64,000 nucleotides of DNA, taken from Cellulosimicrobium cellulans. GTDB taxonomy: Bacteria > Actinomycetota > Actinomycetes > Actinomycetales > Cellulomonadaceae. A program made the position numbers and the translations under genes. Shown in pieces: positions 1 to 8,504 of the stretch (position 1 is its first letter; each line of letters begins with the position of its first letter). Below the pieces are notes generated by a model that saw nothing but the letters and a program-made list of their open reading frames with translations, did not search any database and was not told where the DNA came from. The stretch lies in NCBI RefSeq assembly GCF_006539945.1, contig NZ_BJNZ01000018.1, positions 34,174 through 98,173 of the forward strand, read 5' to 3'.

Positions 1-868
1 GCTGCACGACGAGCGAGACCGACGCGGCGTCCGCCGCAGCCTCGGCGTCCTCGGTCGCGTCGGCGGTGGCGTCGGCGTCCGCGGCGGGTGCCGCCTCGGC
101 AGCGGCGTCGGCCTGGGCCGCGGCGATCTGGTCGGACTTCTCCACGTGGACGCGGTCGAGCTCGCCGAGCTGGACGCCCTGCTGGTCGAGGATCGCGTCG
201 ATGCCGATGCTGCCGTCGGGCGCGACCTTCGTCTCGCCGTCCGCGACGACGTTCACGGGGCCGTCCGTGTCGAGGCGGATCGGGAGGGACGCACGCTCGC
301 CGGAGCGCGACGCCACGAGGCGCACGTCGCTGCCGCGCGTCGCGAGGGTCGTCAGCGCCTCGTCCGCGTCGAGCGCGGTGAGCCAGACGGAGGACTGGGA
401 GCCGTCGACCTGGACGGGCACCTCGCGCCCGTAGCGCACGACGACGTCGCCGCCGCCGCGCAGGGCCGAGTCGACGTCGGGGACGACGAGGTCGCGGTCG
501 CCCACGGCGACGTCCTGCTCGGCGAGCAGGCCCTCGACCGACCCGGCGAAGGTCGTGACGGTGGTGATCTTGCCGTCCACGTCGAGCTCGACGGTCTTGC
601 GCGCGTTGCCGTAGGCGACGGCGCCGGTCGCGAGGAGGACGACGGCGGTGGCGCCGGCCACGAGGGGCCAGCGGCGACGGCGGGCGGCCGTGGCGGCGGG
701 GCTCTGGGGGCTCTCCGCGGGGCCGTCGGTGGTGGTCTCGAAGGGGGTCAGGGGGGTGTCGGCGCTCTCGGGGGCGCCGGCCGCGTCAGCGGTCCGGTGG
801 AAGGGGTTCTTCACTCGGGTCCAGTCGTCGGGGGTCCCGGGCACGGGTGCTCGACGGCGCGTGGGCAC
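1..868 (-). CDS. Rpf-like DUF348/G5 cell-wall protein, partial (C-terminus beyond left edge)
   Basis: The reading frame is open to base 1, so about 289 N-terminal codons are visible. A Pro/Thr-rich cytoplasmic part ([14 protein letters not shown]) is followed by an arginine-flanked membrane segment near residues 68-86. Then come DUF348 (ubiquitin-like) repeats, the first starting at KTVELDVDGKITTV, and an Ala/Asp-rich linker. The order and sequence match the complete paralog at 6959-8323, which ends in an SLT-like lytic transglycosylase domain, so the missing end probably carries G5 and that domain. The role would be a membrane-anchored peptidoglycan-remodelling protein of the resuscitation-promoting-factor type. 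The start is uncertain: GTG at 868 and 871 are in frame, another GTG lies at 913, and none has a good ribosome binding site. Confidence 0.75.
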   Translation of the reverse strand, partial: MPTRRRAPVPGTPDDWTRVKNPFHRTADAAGAPESADTPLTPFETTTDGPAESPQSPAATAARRRRWPLVAGATAVVLLATGAVAYGNARKTVELDVDGKITTVTTFAGSVEGLLAEQDVAVGDRDLVVPDVDSALRGGGDVVVRYGREVPVQVDGSQSSVWLTALDADEALTTLATRGSDVRLVASRSGERASLPIRLDTDGPVNVVADGETKVAPDGSIGIDAILDQQGVQLGELDRVHVEKSDQIAAAQADAAAEAAPAADADATADATEDAEAAADAASVSLVVQ

Positions 869-1198
869 CACCCGCGGACCGCGGCGGACGTGCGTCCTCC
901 GCGGCGGGCGCACACGTGCGTCCGCGGGTCTCGAGCGGCCGATCCGGCTGCCGGCGCCACCCCGGCGCCCCTTCCCCAGGGCCCGACGACGGCGCACCGC
1001 CCGCGTGGTCCGGGCACGTCTCCCGCGGTCCGGAGGGACCGTGGCAGCGTGCCGTTCTCGCGCGAGCGACGTTCGACCGTAACCGATCCGTTATCGAAGT
1101 CCAACCCCCAAGCCGCTACGCTGGGAGGTTCTGTCCGTATTTCTACGCCTATGTCACAGGCACCTCCACGCGCTTCTCACCCGGCGACACCGTCGGCG
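869..1198. other. 330-base intergenic region upstream of the Rpf-like gene
   Basis: No convincing gene lies between the WYL regulator stop and the Rpf-like start. The stretch would form a leader of up to about 200 bases for the minus-strand Rpf-like gene and holds the direct-repeat box at 1078-1096. A CCGGATCGGC block is shared with the leader of the paralog at 6959-8323. I looked for a ydaO-type c-di-AMP riboswitch, which is common before actinobacterial rpf genes, and could not match its conserved elements. Confidence 0.6.
1078..1096 (-). promoter_or_regulatory. Direct-repeat box (MtrA-like) upstream of Rpf-like gene
   Basis: On the plus strand CGTAACCG and CGTTATCG are spaced 11 bases start to start. 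The same arrangement lies upstream of the other two Rpf-like genes (4004-4022 and 8448-8466). Direct repeats on one helical turn are the usual target of OmpR-family response regulators, and MtrA controls rpfB in Mycobacterium tuberculosis. The assignment to MtrA is inference. Confidence 0.5.
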
Positions 1199-2197
1199 TC
1201 ACGCGCGAGGCCCCCCCTCCGCCACGCCTGAGCCCGCACGCCCCGACCGTGCGGCGCGTGCCCCGACCCGTGCCAGCGTCTCCGCGAGCCCGGGCGGGTC
1301 GAGGACCGTGAGGTCCACGTCGAGGCCCAGCAGGAATCCCGCGAGCTGGGCGAGCGACGTCCCCCCGGTCTCGAGCACGCACGCGTCGGGGCCGTCGTCG
1401 GCGAGCACGCCCGTACCCGGCGCGACCCGGTCCGCCACGACGCTCGCCGGCGCGTGCAGGCGCACGCGGGCGGGGTGCGCCCACGCGATCGACCCCACGC
1501 CGCGGACCACGTACGCGACCGCGTCACCACCCGGCACGGGGCGCGGCACGAAGCGCGGGCCACCCGGTGTGCGCAGGCGCAGCCGGTCGACCCGGAACGT
1601 CCGCCAGTCGTCCCGGTCGAGGTCGAACGCCAGCAGGTACCACCGCCGACCGACGTGGACGAGCCGGTACGGCTCGACCGCGCGGTCCGTCGCCGTGCCG
1701 TCGTGCGCCTCGTACTCGAGCCGCAGACCCGTCCGGGCGGCGACGGCCGCCGCGACGTCGGCGAGCACCCGCGCGTCGACGGCGGGACCGCCCACCGGAG
1801 CGCTCGCGACCGCGGCGCGCAGCGCGTCCGCCCGGGCGCGCAACCGGGCGGGCAGCACGGTGTCGAGCTTGACGAGCGCGCGGCGGGCGGCGTCCTCGAC
1901 CCCCGTGATCGACCCCGTGGCGGCGGCCCGCAGCGACACCGCGACGACGGCCGCCTCCTCGTCGTCCAGCAGGAGCGGCGGGAGCGCGGCTCCCGACCCG
2001 AGCCGGTAGCCGCCCGCGGTCCCCGGCGCCGAGCGCACCTCGTACCCGAGGAGCCGCAGCCGCTCGACGTCGTTGCGGACGGTACGGGTCGTGACGCCGA
2101 GCCGGCCCGCCAGCTCGGGTCCGGACCACGTGGGACGCGTCGGGAGGAGCGCCAGGAGGCGCAGGAGTCGCACGGAGGTGTCGAGCACGCATCTCAT
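1199..2197 (-). CDS. WYL-domain helix-turn-helix transcriptional regulator
   Basis: The protein has 332 residues. An N-terminal winged HTH of the DeoR/YafY type (SGPELAGRLGVTTRTVRND, roughly residues 25-43) is followed by a central region and a WYL ligand-sensing domain containing VEPYRLVHVGRRWYLLAFD and a C-terminal WCX extension. This family typically controls a neighbouring gene. Here a VOC protein is transcribed divergently 123 bases away and a perfect inverted repeat lies between the two (2210-2230). ATG 2197 is used; the in-frame GTG at 2188 has AGGATGAG just upstream and could be the true start. The effector is unknown. Confidence 0.88.
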   Translation of the reverse strand: MRCVLDTSVRLLRLLALLPTRPTWSGPELAGRLGVTTRTVRNDVERLRLLGYEVRSAPGTAGGYRLGSGAALPPLLLDDEEAAVVAVSLRAAATGSITGVEDAARRALVKLDTVLPARLRARADALRAAVASAPVGGPAVDARVLADVAAAVAARTGLRLEYEAHDGTATDRAVEPYRLVHVGRRWYLLAFDLDRDDWRTFRVDRLRLRTPGGPRFVPRPVPGGDAVAYVVRGVGSIAWAHPARVRLHAPASVVADRVAPGTGVLADDGPDACVLETGGTSLAQLAGFLLGLDVDLTVLDPPGLAETLARVGARAARSGRAGSGVAEGGPRA

Positions 2198-2209
2198 CCT
2201 GCCCGATCA

Positions 2210-2230
2210 TGCGGAACCGTACGTTCCGCA
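2210..2230. promoter_or_regulatory. Inverted-repeat operator between WYL regulator and VOC gene
   Basis: TGCGGAAC and GTTCCGCA form perfect 8-base arms around the 5-base spacer CGTAC. The repeat begins 13 bases upstream of the regulator start codon and about 90 bases upstream of the VOC gene, so one bound protein could control both promoters. Recognition by the WYL regulator is inferred from position. Confidence 0.65.
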
Positions 2231-2320
2231 AGGGGTCCTACTGTCGTGGTGACGGGTCCCGCCGAGGACGCGACGACCACGACCCCGGGCGCACGCCCGG
2301 ACGACGACGAGGAGTGCAGC

Positions 2321-2719
2321 ATGCTGCGAGGGATGGCGACGTCGAACCTGTGGGCCGACGACCTGGAGGCCGCGTCCGCGTGGTACGCCCAGGTGCTCGG
2401 GACCGAGCCCTACTACGTGGTGCCGGGCGGGTACGTGGAGTTCCGCGTCGGCGACCGTCAGGACGAGCTCGGGATCATCGCCCGGTCGTGGTCACCGCAC
2501 CCGCAGCCGGAGACGCCCGGCGGCGTCATCGTGAACTGGCACGTCGACGACGTGCGCGAGGCGTTCGCCCGGCTGCTCGCGCTGGGCGCGACCGAGTACG
2601 AGGGCGTCGTCGAGCGCGGGCAGGGCGAGGGCTTCGTCACGGCCTCGGTCGTGGACCCGTTCGGCAACGTGCTGGGGATCATGCAGAACCCGCACTACCT
2701 GGAGATGCTCGAGCGGTAG
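2321..2719 (+). CDS. VOC-family (glyoxalase/bleomycin resistance-like) protein
   Basis: A 132-residue protein with the two beta-alpha-beta-beta-beta units of a vicinal oxygen chelate fold: the first from ATSNLWADDLEAASAWYAQV, the second ending in ASVVDPFGNVLGIMQNP. The size and the DPFGN motif are typical of single-domain glyoxalase/dioxygenase superfamily members. These may be metal-dependent enzymes or antibiotic-binding proteins, and the substrate cannot be read from sequence. The start is set by GAGGAG six bases before ATG 2321. It is divergent from the WYL regulator, which probably controls it through the palindrome at 2210-2230. Confidence 0.85.
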   Translation: MLRGMATSNLWADDLEAASAWYAQVLGTEPYYVVPGGYVEFRVGDRQDELGIIARSWSPHPQPETPGGVIVNWHVDDVREAFARLLALGATEYEGVVERGQGEGFVTASVVDPFGNVLGIMQNPHYLEMLER

Positions 2720-2739
2720 CCGACCTCCCGGCGCCGGCG

Positions 2740-3906
2740 TCAGTACCAGCCCTTGGCCACGGAGTGGGACCACGCCGAGCACGGCGTGCCGTACCGGCTC
2801 TCGATGTAGCCGAGGCCCCACGTGATCTGGGTCGCCGGGTTGGTGCGCCAGTCGGCTCCGGCGCTGGACATCTTGGAGCCGGGCAGCGCCTGCGGGATCC
2901 CGTACGCGCTCGAGCTCGGGTTGTCGGCGTCGACGCGCCAGTTGCTCTCCTTGGTCCAGAGCTTGTCGAGGCAGACGAACTGGTCGTCGCCCCAGCCGCG
3001 CTGGGCCGCGAGCGAACGGCCGATCGCCCGGGCCGAGCCCGGGTCCACCGAGACGGAGACGTCCATCGTCCCGATCTTGATGATCTCGTCGCGCGGCTCC
3101 GTCGTGACCGTGCGCGTGAGGACCGTGCGCGAGACCTCGGCGCCGCCGAGCGTCTGGACGGCGTACGTCGTGGTCGCCTCGCCCACGCGGCCGGACTGGA
3201 CGACCACCCGGTGCCCCTTCGGCAGGTTCGGGTCCTCGACCTCCTCCGTGGCGAAGGGCAGCACCTCGGTGACGGTCGTCGCGGACGCGGCGGCCCGGCT
3301 CACGAGGACGAGCATGCCGTCGACCGCGGCCGCGTCGAGCGGCGCGGACGTGCTGTCGCCCTCGGCGAGCACGATGCCGGCCGTCGCGAGCACGCCGCGC
3401 ACCGTGGGCTCCGCCGTCGTGATGGGCATGACCGCGCCGTCGACGGCGACGTGCACGGTCTTGAGCGTGGAGACCCGGATCGGGTCGCGGCCGAGCGCCT
3501 GGGTGCGCGAGACCTCGGTGACGGCGCCCTCGGCGCGCGGCCCGAGGTACGTGAGGAGCTCCCCGACGGTGCGCGCGGTCGTCGAGATCGTCTGGACCTG
3601 GCCGTCGATCTCGATCGTCACGTCGTGGCTCGACCGGACGACGATCGTGCTGCCGTCGCGCGCGGGGTCCGCCAGGCCCGGCTCGACGAGGTCCTCCGCG
3701 CCGACCGCGACGTCCTGGTAGTCGAGCACCTCGGCGACCGTGCGCCCGTACGCGGAGACGTCGTGCAGCTCGCCGTCCACGTCGAGCGTGACGCTCTTCT
3801 GGAGCGAGGCGAACGCACCCGTGACGACCACCAGGCTCGCGACGACGACGCCCTGGGCCGCCAGCCGTTGCAGGCGCCGGCGACCGGTTCCGTCAGGTGC
3901 GAGCAC
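2740..3906 (-). CDS. RpfB-like DUF348/G5/lytic-transglycosylase protein
   Basis: The protein has 388 residues from GTG 3906, which is preceded by AGAAGGGA at good spacing. One N-terminal membrane segment (about 17-34) is followed by three DUF348 repeats (QKSVTLDVDGELHDV; HDVTIEIDGQVQTI; KTVHVAVDGAVMPI), a G5 domain (about 205-285) and a C-terminal SLT-like domain with [16 protein letters not shown] and YGIPQALPGSKM. The Glu of WTKES is the likely catalytic acid. It lies after metG and tatD as rpfB does in mycobacteria, but the C-terminal domain is SLT-like rather than a classical Rpf domain. The expected role is cleavage of peptidoglycan at the cell surface. Confidence 0.85.
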   Translation of the reverse strand: MLAPDGTGRRRLQRLAAQGVVVASLVVVTGAFASLQKSVTLDVDGELHDVSAYGRTVAEVLDYQDVAVGAEDLVEPGLADPARDGSTIVVRSSHDVTIEIDGQVQTISTTARTVGELLTYLGPRAEGAVTEVSRTQALGRDPIRVSTLKTVHVAVDGAVMPITTAEPTVRGVLATAGIVLAEGDSTSAPLDAAAVDGMLVLVSRAAASATTVTEVLPFATEEVEDPNLPKGHRVVVQSGRVGEATTTYAVQTLGGAEVSRTVLTRTVTTEPRDEIIKIGTMDVSVSVDPGSARAIGRSLAAQRGWGDDQFVCLDKLWTKESNWRVDADNPSSSAYGIPQALPGSKMSSAGADWRTNPATQITWGLGYIESRYGTPCSAWSHSVAKGWY

Positions 3907-4003
3907 GCGCGCGGTCCCTTCTGCGGGGAAGCAGCCCTCGGCGACCGCCGGAGGCGAGGTGGGGCACGTCGTCGGCGCACGGCGCGCGACGCACGGACCC
4001 GAC

Positions 4004-4022
4004 CGTAGCCGAAACGTCACCC
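4004..4022 (-). promoter_or_regulatory. Direct-repeat box (MtrA-like) upstream of RpfB-like gene
   Basis: On the plus strand CGTAGCCG and CGTCACCC are spaced 11 bases start to start, about 100 bases before the RpfB-like start. It is the least conserved of the three copies but keeps the spacing and the preceding GACCGTA. Confidence 0.45.
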
Positions 4023-4083
4023 AGGACGAAACCTCCGGTTCGCCCGGAACGGGCGGTGACGTGTGGCGCCCCGCCGGCCCGCG

Positions 4084-5037
4084 TCACCAGGGCCCGTAGA
4101 CCGCGACGGACGTCGCGGCGAGGCGCTCGCACACGTCCGCGAGCGGCAGGTCCACGACCTCGGCGACCGTACGCACGGTCGTCGGCAGCACGTACGGGGC
4201 GTTGGGGCGGCCCCGGTACGGGTGCGGCGTGAGGTAGGGCGCGTCCGTCTCGACCAGCACCTGCCCGAGCGGCACCTCCCGCAGGGCCGCACGCAGCTCG
4301 TCGTTCGCGCGGAACGTCACCGGGCCGGCGAAGGACAGGAACCAGCCCTGCTCCGCGCAGAACCGGGCCATCGCGGCGTCGCCCGAGTAGCAGTGGAACA
4401 CCGTCCGCTCCGGAGCGCCGTCGCGCGCGAGCACGTCGAGCACCTCGGCGTGCGCGTCGCGGTCGTGGATCTGCAGCGCGAGGCCCAGCTCCTTCGCGAG
4501 GGCGACGTGCGAACGGAACGCCTCGCGCTGTACGACCTCCCCCTGCGGGCCTGTACGGAACAGGTCCATCCCCGTCTCGCCGATCGCCCGCACGCGGTCG
4601 TTGCCGCGCGCGATCGTGGCGATCTCGGCGACGGCGTCGTCGAGCGGGACGTCGTGGTGCGGTCGCGGGTCGGGCTCGAGCCCGTCCGGCCCCACCTCGC
4701 GGACCCCGCCGTGCAGCACCGCCTCGTTGGGATGGATCGCGACGGCCCCGAGCAGCCGTCCGACGCCCTGCTCGGCGGCCGACGTCGTGTCCCATGCCGC
4801 GAGGTCACCGCGCAGCAGGGCGTCCGTCCAGCGGGCGGCGGGCAGGTCGCACCCGACCTGCACGACCCGGTCGACCCCCACGGCCGCCGCCCGCGCGAGG
4901 TGGTCCGTGACGCGCGGGGCGGGGACGTCGTCGGGCAGCACGTGCCCGATCGAGTCGAGGTGCGTGTGGTTGTCCACCACGGGGACGGGCAGCGGCTCCG
5001 GGTCGGGCGGCCACCCGCGCTCGCGCTGCTTCGCCAC
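4084..5037 (-). CDS. tatD: TatD-family metal-dependent hydrolase
   Basis: 317 residues. The TatD amidohydrolase motifs appear in order: HTHLD (24-28), HPNE, GETGMD, QIHDRDAH, HCYSGD and VETDAPYLTPHP. Together they supply the metal-binding His, Glu and Asp residues. Family members are 3'-5' exonucleases or related hydrolases. The GTG start at 5037 lies two bases after the metG stop, so the two genes are cotranscribed and probably coupled. The RpfB-like gene follows, reproducing the mycobacterial metG-tatD-rpfB order. Length is somewhat greater than the usual 260-280 because of an insert around residues 115-135. Confidence 0.9.
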   Translation of the reverse strand: MAKQRERGWPPDPEPLPVPVVDNHTHLDSIGHVLPDDVPAPRVTDHLARAAAVGVDRVVQVGCDLPAARWTDALLRGDLAAWDTTSAAEQGVGRLLGAVAIHPNEAVLHGGVREVGPDGLEPDPRPHHDVPLDDAVAEIATIARGNDRVRAIGETGMDLFRTGPQGEVVQREAFRSHVALAKELGLALQIHDRDAHAEVLDVLARDGAPERTVFHCYSGDAAMARFCAEQGWFLSFAGPVTFRANDELRAALREVPLGQVLVETDAPYLTPHPYRGRPNAPYVLPTTVRTVAEVVDLPLADVCERLAATSVAVYGPW

Positions 5038-5039
5038 GG

Positions 5040-6833
5040 TCAGGCGGTCTCGCGCAGGCGGTCGAGCTCCTCCTCGACGATCGAGTCGTCGAGCTTGGTG
5101 AACACCGGAGTCGGCTTGCCCACAGGGGTACCCGGCACGACGGCCTTCGGCTCCCACGTCGACAGGCCCTCGGCGCGGTAGTCGCCCGTGATGATCGGGT
5201 AGTGGCGCGAGTCGTCGTCGAGGTCGGTCACCTCGTCGATGCGCGGCTGCGGCGCGATCGTGCCCGTGCCGCCGAACGCCTCGTGCACCTGCTGCGCCGA
5301 GTGCGGCAGGAACGGCGACAGGATCGTGTTGAGGTCGCTCACCGCCTGGGTCACGGTGTGCAGCACGGTGGCGAGGCGGTCCGGGTCGGTCTTGAGCTTC
5401 CACGGCTCGGTGTCGGACACGTACTTGTTCACCTCGCCGACCGTCTTCATCGCCTCCGCGACGGCAGCGCGCTGGCGGTGCGTCGCGATGAGCTCCCCCA
5501 CGCGCCCGAACGCGGTCGTCGTCGTGGCGAGGACGCCCTCGTCGATCGGCTGGCGCTGACCCGGCTCCGGGATGGCCCCGAAGTTCTTGTGCACGAGGTT
5601 CGCCGTGCGGTTCACGAGGTTGCCCCAGCCGGCGACGAGCTCGTCGTTCGTGCGGCGCTGGAAGTCGGCCCACGTGAAGTCGACGTCCTGCGTCTCCGGG
5701 CCCGCCGACGCGACGTAGTACCGGAACGCGTCCGGCTGGTAGCGGGCCAGCATGTCGCGCACGTAGATCACGACGCCGCGCGAGGACGAGAACTTCTGGC
5801 CCTCGACGTTGAGGAACTCGCTCGACACGACCTCCGTCGGGAGCTGGAGGTTCCCGTAGGCCCCCGGCGCCCCGCCCTTGCTCCCCCGGCCGTCGTAGCC
5901 GAGCAGCTCGGCCGGCCAGATCTGGGAGTGGAACGTGATGTTGTCCTTGCCCATGAAGTAGTACGACCGCGCCTCCGGGTCGTTCCAGAACGCGCGCCAC
6001 GCGTCCGGGTCGCCGCTGCGCCGCGCCCACTCGATCGACGCCGAGAGGTAGCCGATCACCGCGTCGAACCACACGTAGAGGCGCTTGCTCGGGTTGGACT
6101 CCCAACCCTCCAGCGGGACGGGGATGCCCCAGTCGATGTCGCGCGTCATGGCGCGCGGGCGCACGTCGTCGAGCAGGTTGAGCGAGAACTTCAGGACGTT
6201 CGGGCGCCACTCGGTGCGCGTGCGCAGCCAGTCCCCCAGCGCGTCGACGAACGCCGGCAGGTCGAGGAAGAAGTGGTTCGACTCGACGAACCTGGGCGTC
6301 TCGCCGTTGATGCGGCTGTGCGGGTTGATGAGGTCGATCGCGTCGAGCTGGTTGCCGCAGTTGTCGCACTGGTCGCCGCGCGCGCCGTCGTAGCCGCAGA
6401 TGGGGCACGTGCCCTCGATGTAGCGGTCCGGCAGCGTGCGGCCCGTCGAGGGCGAGATCGCGCCCATGGTCGTCTGCTCGACCATGTACCCGTTCTTGTG
6501 GACCGTGCGGAACATCTCCTGCACGACGGCGTAGTGGTTGCGCGTCGTGGTCCGGGTGAACAGGTCGTAGGACAGCCCGAGCTGGTGCAGGTCCTCGACG
6601 ATGACGCGGTTGTACCGGTCCGCGAGCTCCTGGGGCGTCACGCCCTCCTTGTCCGCCTGCACGAGGATGGGCGTCCCGTGCTCGTCGGTGCCCGAGACCA
6701 TGAGGACGTCGTGACCCGCCATGCGCATGTGCCGGCTGAAGACGTCCGACGGGACACCGAAACCTGCGACGTGGCCGATGTGGCGCGGCCCGTTGGCATA
6801 CGGCCACGCCACGGCCGAGAGGATGTGGGTCAT
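5040..6833 (-). CDS. metG: Methionine--tRNA ligase
   Basis: 597 residues. This class I synthetase charges tRNA-Met. The HIGH motif is at 18-21. Four cysteines at 143/146 and 156/159 (CPIC, CDNC) form the zinc knuckle. The KMSKS loop reads KFSSS at 347-351, a variant in which the second Lys is replaced. The anticodon-binding helical domain follows, including [13 protein letters not shown]. No C-terminal EMAP tRNA-binding domain is present, as usual for the shorter form. The start appears leaderless: a -10 TAAGAT at 6841-6846 lies seven bases before ATG 6833. It is first in the metG-tatD unit. Confidence 0.97.
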   Translation of the reverse strand: MTHILSAVAWPYANGPRHIGHVAGFGVPSDVFSRHMRMAGHDVLMVSGTDEHGTPILVQADKEGVTPQELADRYNRVIVEDLHQLGLSYDLFTRTTTRNHYAVVQEMFRTVHKNGYMVEQTTMGAISPSTGRTLPDRYIEGTCPICGYDGARGDQCDNCGNQLDAIDLINPHSRINGETPRFVESNHFFLDLPAFVDALGDWLRTRTEWRPNVLKFSLNLLDDVRPRAMTRDIDWGIPVPLEGWESNPSKRLYVWFDAVIGYLSASIEWARRSGDPDAWRAFWNDPEARSYYFMGKDNITFHSQIWPAELLGYDGRGSKGGAPGAYGNLQLPTEVVSSEFLNVEGQKFSSSRGVVIYVRDMLARYQPDAFRYYVASAGPETQDVDFTWADFQRRTNDELVAGWGNLVNRTANLVHKNFGAIPEPGQRQPIDEGVLATTTTAFGRVGELIATHRQRAAVAEAMKTVGEVNKYVSDTEPWKLKTDPDRLATVLHTVTQAVSDLNTILSPFLPHSAQQVHEAFGGTGTIAPQPRIDEVTDLDDDSRHYPIITGDYRAEGLSTWEPKAVVPGTPVGKPTPVFTKLDDSIVEEELDRLRETA

Positions 6834-6840
6834 GCGGGCG

Positions 6841-6846
6841 ATCTTA
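6841..6846 (-). promoter_or_regulatory. -10 element of leaderless metG promoter
   Basis: TAAGAT on the minus strand lies seven bases before the metG ATG, so transcription would begin at or next to the start codon. Confidence 0.55.
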
Positions 6847-6895
6847 GTCGGCCCGCGCAGCGCGCCGTGGGGTCGTCTCGGGGGGCCGGACGACG

Positions 6896-6928
6896 ACGGG
6901 CCCGCGACCTCGGAGGTCGCGGGCCCGT
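6896..6928 (-). terminator. Strong hairpin terminator after Rpf-like gene
   Basis: A perfect 15-base stem (ACGGGCCCGCGACCT) closes a three-base CGG loop. It lies 30 bases past the stop of the Rpf-like gene at 6959-8323 and upstream of the metG promoter. There is no T-run, as is common in actinobacteria. Confidence 0.75.
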
Positions 6929-6958
6929 CCGGAGCCGGTCGGCTCGGGAGGTCCGTGC

Positions 6959-8323
6959 TCAGTACCAGTTGGTCGCCTGGGAGTGCGACCACGCGCCGCA
7001 CGGCGAGCCGTACGAGCCGGCGATGTAGTCCAGGCCCCAGGCGATCTGCGTCGCGGGGTTGGTCGCCCAGTCGGCGCCCTTGCTCGCCATCTTCGAGCCG
7101 GGGAGCGACTGCGGGATGCCGTAGGCGCTCGACGTCGGGTTGTCCGCCCTCGGGTTCCAGTTGGACTCCTTGGTCCACAGCTTCTCGAGGCACGTCCACT
7201 GCGACCCGGTCCAGCCGCGCTCGGCGGCCATGAGCTGCCCGAGCGCGCGGGGGTCCTTGGGCCGCTCCTTGGTCCCCTTGACGACGACCTGGTCGACCGG
7301 GGCGGTCGTGACCTCCTGGGTCAGCTGCTCGCGCGACTCCTCGACGCCGTCCACGAGGGTCACCTCGAAGGTCGTCGTGGTGACGCCGTCGGCGCCCTTC
7401 TGCGAGACGACGGCCGGGTCGTCGCTGTACCGCGCGGCATCCGCCTTCTCGACGGTCTCGTGGGGCACGGGGGTCGTCGTCTGCTGCTGCTCGACGACGA
7501 CGCGCTGCACGACGAGCGAGACCGTCGGAGCGCCCGGCTCGGGCGCCTCGACGCGCTGGACGCTCACGCGGTCGAGCTCGCCGAGCTCGATGCCCTGCTG
7601 GTCGAGGATCGCGGGGACGCCGACGCTGCCGTCGGGGGCGACGGTCGTCTCGCCGTCCGCGACGACGTTCACCGGGCCGTCGGTGTCGAGGCGCAGGTCG
7701 AGCGACGCGCGCTCTCCCGACCGCGACGCGACGAGACGCACGTCGCCCCCGCGCTCGGCGAGGGTCTTCAGCGCCTCGTCCGCGTCGAGCGCGGTGAGCC
7801 AGACGTCGGACTGCTCGCCGTCGGCCTGGACGGTGACCTGCTTGCCGAGGCGCACCACGACCTCGTCGCCGTCGTCCAGCGCCGAGCCGGGGTCCGGCGC
7901 GACCTGGTCGCGCGCACCGACCTCGATCCCGGCGGCGTCGAGCGCGCCACCGACCGAGCCGGCGAGCGTGCTGACGGTCGTCAGCTCGCCGTCGACGTCG
8001 ATCGTCACGGTCTTGTCGGCCTCGCCGTACGCGACGGCGCCGGAGCCGACGAGCGCGACGGCGGTGGCCGCCGTGACGATCGACCAGCGGCGGCGGCGCG
8101 TGGTGCGCAGCGTCCGCGCGGAGCGGCGGCTCGGCGTCTCGGAGGTCTCCGGGGTGGTCTCGGTGGGGGCGGCGTCCGAGGTCGCGGTCTCGACGTCACG
8201 ATTCTGGGGCGCGCGGAAGCGGAAGGGGTTGTGCACTCTGGTCCAGTCGTCGGGGGTCCCGGGCACGGGGGTCGACGGCGCACGCGCGCCCCGGGGCGTC
8301 CCGCGCCGCGGCGCGGGCGTCAC
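6959..8323 (-). CDS. Rpf-like DUF348/G5/lytic-transglycosylase protein
   Basis: 454 residues. An 80-residue cytoplasmic Pro/Thr/Arg-rich part precedes one membrane segment (about 83-105). DUF348 repeats follow ([28 protein letters not shown]; a weaker third near [13 protein letters not shown]), then a G5-like region and a C-terminal SLT-like domain with [16 protein letters not shown] and [12 protein letters not shown]. It is close to the truncated paralog at 1-868 and more distant from the one at 2740-3906. GTG 8323 is the most upstream plausible start but has no clear ribosome binding site. It probably cleaves peptidoglycan outside the membrane. An MtrA-like box lies 125 bases upstream and a terminator follows. 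Confidence 0.85.
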   Translation of the reverse strand: MTPAPRRGTPRGARAPSTPVPGTPDDWTRVHNPFRFRAPQNRDVETATSDAAPTETTPETSETPSRRSARTLRTTRRRRWSIVTAATAVALVGSGAVAYGEADKTVTIDVDGELTTVSTLAGSVGGALDAAGIEVGARDQVAPDPGSALDDGDEVVVRLGKQVTVQADGEQSDVWLTALDADEALKTLAERGGDVRLVASRSGERASLDLRLDTDGPVNVVADGETTVAPDGSVGVPAILDQQGIELGELDRVSVQRVEAPEPGAPTVSLVVQRVVVEQQQTTTPVPHETVEKADAARYSDDPAVVSQKGADGVTTTTFEVTLVDGVEESREQLTQEVTTAPVDQVVVKGTKERPKDPRALGQLMAAERGWTGSQWTCLEKLWTKESNWNPRADNPTSSAYGIPQSLPGSKMASKGADWATNPATQIAWGLDYIAGSYGSPCGAWSHSQATNWY

Positions 8324-8447
8324 CCGGTTCGACCAGCCGATCCGGCCGTCCTGCGGGCCCCCGGCACCCTGGGTGCTCTACGGAGACCGCGTCCCACGGC
8401 CGGCCAATACACCTGTCCCCGGTGAGCGGCAACGCGAGACACTCGAC

Positions 8448-8466
8448 CGTAACCGATTCGTTATCG
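8448..8466 (-). promoter_or_regulatory. Direct-repeat box (MtrA-like) upstream of Rpf-like gene
   Basis: On the plus strand CGTAACCG and CGTTATCG repeat with an 11-base period, preceded by TCGAC. The 24-base core differs at one position from the copy at 1078-1096, while the flanks have diverged, which suggests selection on the box. Confidence 0.55.
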
Positions 8467-8504
8467 TGCTCCAAACCGACTGGTCAGCCCGCGGGTCGTG
8501 CCCG

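Noticed and set aside
869..1198. Possible ydaO-type c-di-AMP riboswitch before the Rpf-like gene
   Set aside because: The GC-rich leader has G-runs but I could not align the conserved riboswitch core, and the same failure applies to the leader at 8324-8447.
4084..6807. A 907-codon open frame spanning tatD and most of metG on the minus strand
   Set aside because: Only its end is TatD; the upstream part is the wrong frame of metG, made open by high GC. The MetG frame carries HIGH, zinc and KFSSS motifs.
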